Origin: Bacillota bacterium | GTDB taxonomy: Bacteria > Bacillota > Clostridia > Peptostreptococcales > Anaerovoracaceae | Assembly (NCBI GenBank): GCA_016282655.1 | Contig: JAEELK010000071.1 | Location: 1 to 12,516 of the forward strand | Direction of reading: 5' to 3' | Length of the DNA: 12,516 bases | Shown: in pieces, positions 8,575 to 12,516 of the stretch | Layout: every line of letters begins with the position of its first letter | How positions within the stretch are numbered: position 1 is the first letter of the stretch | The notes under the pieces: generated by a model | Told to the model about the DNA's origin: nothing | The model's input: the letters and a program-made list of their open reading frames with translations, nothing else | The model's database searches: none | Position numbers and translations under genes: made by a program

Positions 8575-8609
8575 GTTCCCCGCCCCCGGCGCGTCGGGCC
8601 CTATTTTTG

Positions 8610-8636
8610 AAAGCTGGTCTCTGAGGCCAGTTTTTT
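8610..8636 (+). terminator. Rho-independent terminator of the HTH-kinase unit
   Basis: Stem CTGGTC (8614-8619) with GGCCAG (8625-8630), loop TCTGA, extended by AAAG pairing into the following T-run (one G-T wobble in each part), then six T residues (8631-8636). It begins 35 bp after the kinase stop codon and ends just before the next promoter, separating the two transcripts. Confidence 0.8.
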
Positions 8637-8648
8637 ATTGATATTTTT

Positions 8649-8677
8649 TTGGTATACTATTAGTGTATTATTATAAT
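8649..8677 (+). promoter_or_regulatory. Sigma-A promoter of the SLH surface protein gene
   Basis: TTGGTA (8649-8654, four of six matches to TTGACA), 17 bp, then a perfect TATAAT (8672-8677). The surroundings are very AT-rich against a GC-rich background. Transcription would start near 8684, inside the first arm of the hairpin at 8679-8699, giving a leader of about 75 bases. Confidence 0.78.
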
Positions 8678-8678
8678 G

Positions 8679-8699
8679 ATCGCTGCACGGCGCAGCGAT
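8679..8699 (+). promoter_or_regulatory. Perfect dyad at the transcription start of the SLH gene
   Basis: ATCGCTGC (8679-8686) and GCAGCGAT (8692-8699) are perfect reverse complements around a 5-base loop. The dyad starts two bases after the -10 box, so it could be an operator covering the start site or, if transcription begins at its left edge, a hairpin at the 5' end of the mRNA. The sequence alone does not decide between these. Confidence 0.55.
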
Positions 8700-8725
8700 G
8701 AGACGCAGATCTTCATCAGATCATT

Positions 8726-8742
8726 TCGGCACCCTGTGCCGA
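8726..8742 (+). promoter_or_regulatory. Leader hairpin just before the SLH ribosome binding site
   Basis: TCGGCAC (8726-8732) and GTGCCGA (8736-8742) pair perfectly around a 3-base loop. The hairpin ends five bases before the GGGAGG ribosome binding site (8748-8753) and has no T-run, so it is not a terminator. A stable stem placed here could protect the mRNA or tune ribosome access; this is inference. Confidence 0.55.
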
Positions 8743-8758
8743 TCGATGGGAGGACCAA

Positions 8759-11700
8759 ATGAAAAAAAGACTCTTCGCACTCTTTCTCGCGCTCTGCCTC
8801 TGCTGCGCGCTGACGCCGGCAGCCGCCTTCGCGGACCCGGACGAGCCGGAGTATCGGGAGGCCGATCCGATCGACGTCGCCAATGCGGCCCAGCTCATCG
8901 CCGCCCTGCCGGACGGCCAAGCCGCTCCGGACGCGAACAACATCATCTGGATCCCCACCGCGCGGATGACGGCGGACATCACCATCACCAGCGCGGACAG
9001 CTTCGATACGCTGGGCATCCTGATCGTACCGAGCGGCCGTACGCTCACCATCGCGGAGGACGCCAACGTCACCGCCGGGCTGCGGATCGAGAACGGCGGT
9101 ACGGTCTGCGTGCAGGCGGACGGCAAGCTGTCCACCACCATGGGCGGGGCGGATGCCATCGACAACCACGGCGTTCTCCACGTCCAGCCGGGCGGCACTC
9201 TGCAGAGCCAGTTCGGCGGCTCCGTCCACAACGAGAGCGACGGCCTGCTGACGCTCGACGGCGTCTTCTTCTGCGGCTGCATCCAGTTTGGAGACATGGG
9301 CTCGGAAGACTGCCATTGGGATATGTGGTTCACCAACGAAGGCACGGTGGACGGCTGCGGCGACGTCATGCTCTATGACGCTTATGATGACGAAGCCGCG
9401 CTGCAAGGCTGTGTTCCTGCCGAGCTCGGCCTCATCGTCGGAGACATGATGGACGCCCTCGGACAGGAGACCCGCTTTCAGGACTGGGATGACATCAACA
9501 TCTACGCGGCTTACGTGATTGACGAGTATACAGATCTCAGAGTTCTCTTGAATTCCCACCGCTATGTCCGCGGAGAGGAGGTCGAGGGCAATCTGGACCT
9601 TTTCATCACTCTGGCATCGAACATGCGCATGGATGAGTACGATTATCTCGCCACCATGGCCCGTATCATCATCCCGGAGGACGTCACGCTGACCGTTTCG
9701 TCCTACGCTACCCTGGAAGCTGCCATCGACAATCTCGGCACCATCATCGTGGAGCCGTACGGCACGCTGCTGACCACCATGGGCGGAGGCGATGCCATCA
9801 TCAACAACGGCAGCATCGAGGTGCATGCGGACGGTGCCATCGGCAGCCAGAAGGGCGGAACGATCCACAACTCGAGCACCGGAACGCTGAAGGTGGATGG
9901 CTTCCTCTTCTGCAAGAGCGTCAACGTCGACGACGTCATCAGCGCCTGGTTCCAGAACGAAGGCACCGTGAACGGCACAGGCATCGCCGTCGCGCTGCCC
10001 GTAGAAGAGTACCAGGGCGCGCCGGACACGCTCGAGGAGCGCGTCACGGCCGGCAGCCAGCTCAAGGCGCAGCTCGGCGGCGCGCTCTGCACCTACATCT
10101 ATGCCGAGACCTTCGCCGACTTACAGGCGCTGAACGCGAACAACGCTGTGGAAGGCATCTATCTGGACATGCCGGAGGATCAGGATGACAATCTCTGCCG
10201 CGTCACCGCGGATCTGGACCTCGGCAGCAAGCGCCTCTGCGTCAGTCAATACGACCTCGTCCTCGAGAACGGCGTCACCCTCACGGCCGCTTCTGTGGAG
10301 CATATCCGCTTCGGGAGCCGCTGGGCCAGGATCGTGGTGGAGGCCGCGGGCGCCGCTTCCCCGGACGCCCTTGCCGGCGGCACCCTGATCGTCGGCGGGA
10401 AGAAGCTGCTCTCCGGTACGGACGCGTCGGCCAACGTCGTCCCCACGCGGGACATCGCCTTTTTCAGCGGCACCGAATATGCCTCGCATCCCAGCACACC
10501 GGATGAGGAATGGCTCTATTCCCTCGCGGACGTGCAGGTCCAGGGCGAGATCCCTTATGATCTCCCCCTGCTCGTGGACGGCGAGCTGGAGATCGTCGGC
10601 GACCTCTCAGCGCAGTATGTGGAGGTCCGCGACACCATCACCGTCACGGCCGGCACACCCACCATCCAGAATCTGAACTACTGCAGCAGCAGCAAGGAGA
10701 GCGACGTGCGCGGCATCAAAACCAGCTTTGAGCTGGACTTCGACCTGAACACCGGCAACGGTTATGATGACATCAGAGACCATCTGATCAGCGACAACGG
10801 CAAGATCTACCTGCAGGAGGACGGCAACGACGTGCCCCTCTCCCCCACCCGCAGCGGCTACAGCTTCGCCGGTTGGAAGGCGAGTTCTTCCTGGGAGAGC
10901 GTCACCGCGGAGCAGCTGGCGGACTTCACGGTCCAGACCAGTGAGAACGGAAAGGCTTATGTGGATCAGGCCACGCAGTTCCCCGTTCGCATGATCGCCC
11001 AGTGGAACAAGCGCAGCTCCGGCGGCTCTTCCTCCGGCAGCAGCGCCGCAGCGGCTGAGACCACGCCCGGCAGCGCCGCAGACGATACTGCAGTGCCCGG
11101 CACCGTGGATGCCGGCGCCACCGTCTCCGGCTCCACCGCTTCGGTCACGGCCACGCAGGCGGAGATCCAGAGCGCGGCCGACGCGCTCGACGCCGCGGTC
11201 GCGGCGGAGGGCGGAACCGCAGCGGGCGAGCAGAACCTGCCCATCGACGTCTCCGGCCTTTCCGCCGACGTGAACGCGGCCGCGCTCCCCGCGGCGGCCG
11301 TCTCCCAGATCGCGGCGCTCGCCGCGGACGAGGACAGCGCCGTAGAGGGCCTGAACGTCGTGCTCAGCGACGCCACCGTCACCCTGGACGCGGAGGCCCT
11401 GCAGACCGTCAGCCAGCAGGCTTCCTCCGGCGATGAGATCCGCGTGGAGGTCGATCTGGACGTGCAGGATCTGACGCCCGCCCAGCAGGCCACGGTCAGC
11501 GAGCTGCGGAACACCGTCGTGCTGGACGCCACGCTCTACGTCGGAAACAAGAAGGTCACGGACTTCGGCGGCGGCAGCGTCACCCTGCGCATCCCCTATG
11601 ACTGGAACGGCGAAGGCGTGCTCCGCGCGGCCTTCATCGGGGACGACGGCTCCGTGGAGGTGGTCCCGGCCAGATATGAGAACGGCTATGCCATCCTGAA

Positions 11701-12292
11701 GGTCAGCCACTTCTCCGACTACGTCGTCTACACCGAAGAGGCCCTGCCCTTCAGCGACGTGGCCGACCCGAACCTCTACTACTATGACGCGGTGAAGTGG
11801 GCCCTGGAGAAGGGCATCACCACCGGCAGCACGGCCACGACCTTCTCCCCGGACGCGAGCTGCACCCGCGCCCAGATGGTCACCTTCCTCTGGAGGGCCG
11901 CCGGCCAGCCCGCAGCGGCCGTCTCCGACTGCCCCTTCACGGACGTCAGCGAAGACGCGTACTATCACGGCGCCGTGCACTGGGCCCTGGAGAAGGGCAT
12001 CGTGAAGGGCGTCAGCGAGGATCTCTTCGGTCCGGACATCACCTGCAGCCGCGCGCAGATGGTCACCTTCCTCTACCGCTACATCCAGTCCGAGGGCGGC
12101 GGATTCGTCGGCGCCTGGGCCTTCCCGCTGAACTACAGCGACGCGTCCAGCGTGCCGGACTACGCCTATGAAGCCTTCTGCTACACCACCATGAAAGGCA
12201 TCGTCCAGGGCAGCGGAGACAGACTGATGCCGCTGGCGGAGTGCAGCAGGGCGCAGATCGTCACGATCCTGGCCCGTTATTTCGCGGACTAA
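8759..12292 (+). CDS. Secreted SLH-domain surface protein with repeat modules
   Basis: A 1177-residue cell-surface protein. Order: type I signal peptide (1-25, MKKR start, hydrophobic core, cleavage likely after AFA); three related beta-rich modules (about 38-230, 252-435 and a shorter 449-556) with NEGTVDG/NEGTVNG and TTMGG repeats typical of beta-solenoids; an InlB/Listeria-Bacteroides-type repeat (about 656-749, FDLNTGNG, PTRSGYSFAGW, RMIAQWN); a Ser/Gly/Ala linker (751-790); an Ala-rich then beta domain (about 791-992); and three SLH repeats (about 997-1049, 1058-1110, 1124-1177) with CTRAQMVTFLWR-type motifs. SLH triplets bind secondary cell wall polymers, so the protein should be anchored non-covalently; no LPXTG motif is present. 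GGGAGG at 8748-8753 sets the start. It has its own promoter and terminator. Role is unknown: adhesin, structural wall protein or S-layer-associated protein are all possible. Confidence 0.93.
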   Translation: MKKRLFALFLALCLCCALTPAAAFADPDEPEYREADPIDVANAAQLIAALPDGQAAPDANNIIWIPTARMTADITITSADSFDTLGILIVPSGRTLTIAEDANVTAGLRIENGGTVCVQADGKLSTTMGGADAIDNHGVLHVQPGGTLQSQFGGSVHNESDGLLTLDGVFFCGCIQFGDMGSEDCHWDMWFTNEGTVDGCGDVMLYDAYDDEAALQGCVPAELGLIVGDMMDALGQETRFQDWDDINIYAAYVIDEYTDLRVLLNSHRYVRGEEVEGNLDLFITLASNMRMDEYDYLATMARIIIPEDVTLTVSSYATLEAAIDNLGTIIVEPYGTLLTTMGGGDAIINNGSIEVHADGAIGSQKGGTIHNSSTGTLKVDGFLFCKSVNVDDVISAWFQNEGTVNGTGIAVALPVEEYQGAPDTLEERVTAGSQLKAQLGGALCTYIYAETFADLQALNANNAVEGIYLDMPEDQDDNLCRVTADLDLGSKRLCVSQYDLVLENGVTLTAASVEHIRFGSRWARIVVEAAGAASPDALAGGTLIVGGKKLLSGTDASANVVPTRDIAFFSGTEYASHPSTPDEEWLYSLADVQVQGEIPYDLPLLVDGELEIVGDLSAQYVEVRDTITVTAGTPTIQNLNYCSSSKESDVRGIKTSFELDFDLNTGNGYDDIRDHLISDNGKIYLQEDGNDVPLSPTRSGYSFAGWKASSSWESVTAEQLADFTVQTSENGKAYVDQATQFPVRMIAQWNKRSSGGSSSGSSAAAAETTPGSAADDTAVPGTVDAGATVSGSTASVTATQAEIQSAADALDAAVAAEGGTAAGEQNLPIDVSGLSADVNAAALPAAAVSQIAALAADEDSAVEGLNVVLSDATVTLDAEALQTVSQQASSGDEIRVEVDLDVQDLTPAQQATVSELRNTVVLDATLYVGNKKVTDFGGGSVTLRIPYDWNGEGVLRAAFIGDDGSVEVVPARYENGYAILKVSHFSDYVVYTEEALPFSDVADPNLYYYDAVKWALEKGITTGSTATTFSPDASCTRAQMVTFLWRAAGQPAAAVSDCPFTDVSEDAYYHGAVHWALEKGIVKGVSEDLFGPDITCSRAQMVTFLYRYIQSEGGGFVGAWAFPLNYSDASSVPDYAYEAFCYTTMKGIVQGSGDRLMPLAECSRAQIVTILARYFAD
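8870..10426 (+). repeat. Three tandem protein modules in the SLH protein
   Basis: Modules begin at VANAAQLIAALP (residue 39), IDEYTDLRVLLN (254) and AETFADLQALNA (449). Each continues to a strand ending in a (V/R)TLT motif (TLTIAE, VTLTVSS, VTLTAAS). Modules 1 and 2 then share TTMGGADAIDNHG against TTMGGGDAIINNG (126 and 339, offset 213 residues), GGSVHNES against GGTIHNSS, and FTNEGTVDG against FQNEGTVNG. Module 3 keeps only the first half. The DNA is diverged, so the duplication is old. Confidence 0.75.
11798..12074 (+). repeat. Near-identical DNA blocks in SLH repeats 1 and 2
   Basis: A 21-bp block coding for WALEKGI is identical at 11798-11818 and 11981-12001, and a 19-bp block coding for QMVTFL at 11873-11891 and 12056-12074. 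Both pairs are exactly 183 bp (61 codons) apart. The third SLH repeat does not share them. This indicates a recent duplication or gene conversion between SLH repeats 1 and 2, or strong codon conservation. Confidence 0.8.
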
Positions 12293-12343
12293 GCGCCCGT
12301 TCGCCCGCTTCCATCCGAGGCGAAAACACGACGCATCGAAAAG

Positions 12344-12378
12344 AAGAGCGGCAGCCCCAATGGGCTGCCGCTCTTTTT
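12344..12378 (+). terminator. Strong Rho-independent terminator after the SLH gene
   Basis: A perfect 14-bp stem: left arm 12344-12357 starting AAGAGCGG, loop CAAT (12358-12361), right arm 12362-12375 ending GCTCTT, running into a T-tract to 12378. It lies 51 bp after the stop codon. It isolates the SLH gene from the downstream promoter. Confidence 0.95.
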
Positions 12379-12397
12379 AATTTCATTCGCGCCCGGC

Positions 12398-12426
12398 TTG
12401 ACTAATTAGCATTTGCTAACTATAAT
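12398..12426 (+). promoter_or_regulatory. Sigma-A promoter of the ABC transporter gene
   Basis: TTGACT (12398-12403, five of six matches), 17 bp, perfect TATAAT (12421-12426). It is the closest to consensus in the window. Transcription would begin near 12433, inside the ribosome binding site, so the mRNA leader would be only about 10 bases long. Repressor-type dyads overlap it. Confidence 0.88.
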
Positions 12427-12441
12427 GTTAGCGGAGGCTAA
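12406..12441 (+). promoter_or_regulatory. Two TTAGC-N4-GCTAA operators over promoter and start
   Basis: TTAGC-ATTT-GCTAA (12406-12419) fills the -35/-10 spacer, and TTAGC-GGAG-GCTAA (12428-12441) covers the start site and ribosome binding site. Centres are 22 bp apart, about two helical turns. The inner arms also form GCTAAC-TATAAT-GTTAGC (12415-12432), a perfect dyad centred on the -10 box. The half-sites resemble the SlyA/MarR consensus TTAGCAAGCTAA with wider spacing. The regulator gene is not in the window. Confidence 0.72.
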
Positions 12442-12443
12442 TG

Positions 12444-12516
12444 ATGGACATTCTTCTGAAAGCCGAACACATCTCCAAGGACTACATCACGGGAGAGGTC
12501 ACCGTGCACGCGCTGC
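12444..12516 (+). CDS. ABC transporter ATP-binding protein, N-terminus only
   Basis: Only 24 full codons are present before the window ends. The product begins MDILLKAEHISKDY and continues to TVHAL, the usual opening of an ABC ATPase of the MacB/LolD/SalX-type group (first strand, then the aromatic A-loop tyrosine in KDY, then the strand before the inducer of the Walker A loop). Walker A itself lies outside. GGAGG (12433-12437) is six bases from ATG 12444 and only three from ATG 12441, so 12444 is preferred. Close control by a double operator suggests an inducible exporter, for example for an antimicrobial or toxic compound; this is inference. Confidence 0.8.
   Translation, partial: MDILLKAEHISKDYITGEVTVHAL

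Noticed and set aside
8581..8600. Second hairpin CCCG/CGGG before the kinase terminator
   Set aside because: Only four base pairs in a GC-rich stretch; the stem at 8614-8630 with its T-run explains termination better.
8759..8833. Lipobox in the SLH protein signal peptide (cysteine-rich LCLCC), which would make it an Lgt substrate
   Set aside because: None of the cysteines has the small residue needed at -1 of a lipobox together with a proper -3 position, and a good type I site (AFA) follows at residue 25.
10607..11980. 457-codon open frame on the - strand inside the SLH gene
   Set aside because: The + strand frame has a signal peptide, InlB and SLH repeats; the antisense product shows no motif and repeats only as a mirror of those repeats.
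12441..12443. ATG 12441 as start of the ABC ATPase
   Set aside because: It is only three bases from GGAGG; ATG 12444, one codon later, has the usual six-base spacing.

Overview
The window comes from a GC-rich (clearly above half G+C by eye), Gram-positive-type bacterium. The best guess is a member of the Clostridia (Firmicutes/Bacillota), for example an Oscillospirales- or Lachnospirales-like gut bacterium. The reasons are strong AGGAGG-type ribosome binding sites before almost every gene, sigma-A type promoters, a secreted surface protein with three C-terminal S-layer homology (SLH) repeats and an InlB-type repeat, and an XRE-like regulator overlapping a membrane Ser/Thr kinase. The genus cannot be named from the sequence.

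Positions 1-6539 hold one leftward gene train, read from right to left: lgt (lipoprotein diacylglyceryl transferase), a NYN ribonuclease-like protein with a LOTUS/OST-HTH domain, homoserine dehydrogenase without an ACT domain, a CNNM/HlyC-type membrane protein with CBS domains, then pgk, tpiA and the first part of eno, which runs off the left edge. Gaps are 1-49 bp and no terminator is visible between the genes, so one transcript from an extended -10 promoter near 6592-6600 is plausible. The glycolytic part is pgk-tpiA-eno; gap and gpm, often found with them in Firmicutes, are absent.

Positions 6540-6782 form a divergent intergenic region with a promoter in each direction. To the right, a good sigma-A promoter drives a two-gene unit: a 152-residue XRE-like helix-turn-helix protein overlapping by 14 bp with a transmembrane Ser/Thr protein kinase. 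The outer domain of the kinase ends in a segment that reads like a degenerate SLH repeat. A terminator follows.

Positions 8640-12378 form a self-contained unit: promoter, a 5' leader with two perfect hairpins, a 1177-residue secreted SLH surface protein (signal peptide, three related beta-rich modules, InlB-type repeat, linker, pre-SLH domain, three SLH repeats), and a very strong terminator.

At the right edge an ABC transporter ATPase gene begins. Its promoter has a 17-bp spacer and a perfect -10 box, and it carries an array of TTAGC/GCTAA half-sites, so it is probably tightly repressed by a MarR/SlyA-like factor.

The most interesting possibility is functional: the HTH-kinase pair may sense the cell envelope or SLH-binding polymer and act on surface protein expression. 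This is inference from adjacency and weak sequence resemblance, not shown by the sequence alone.
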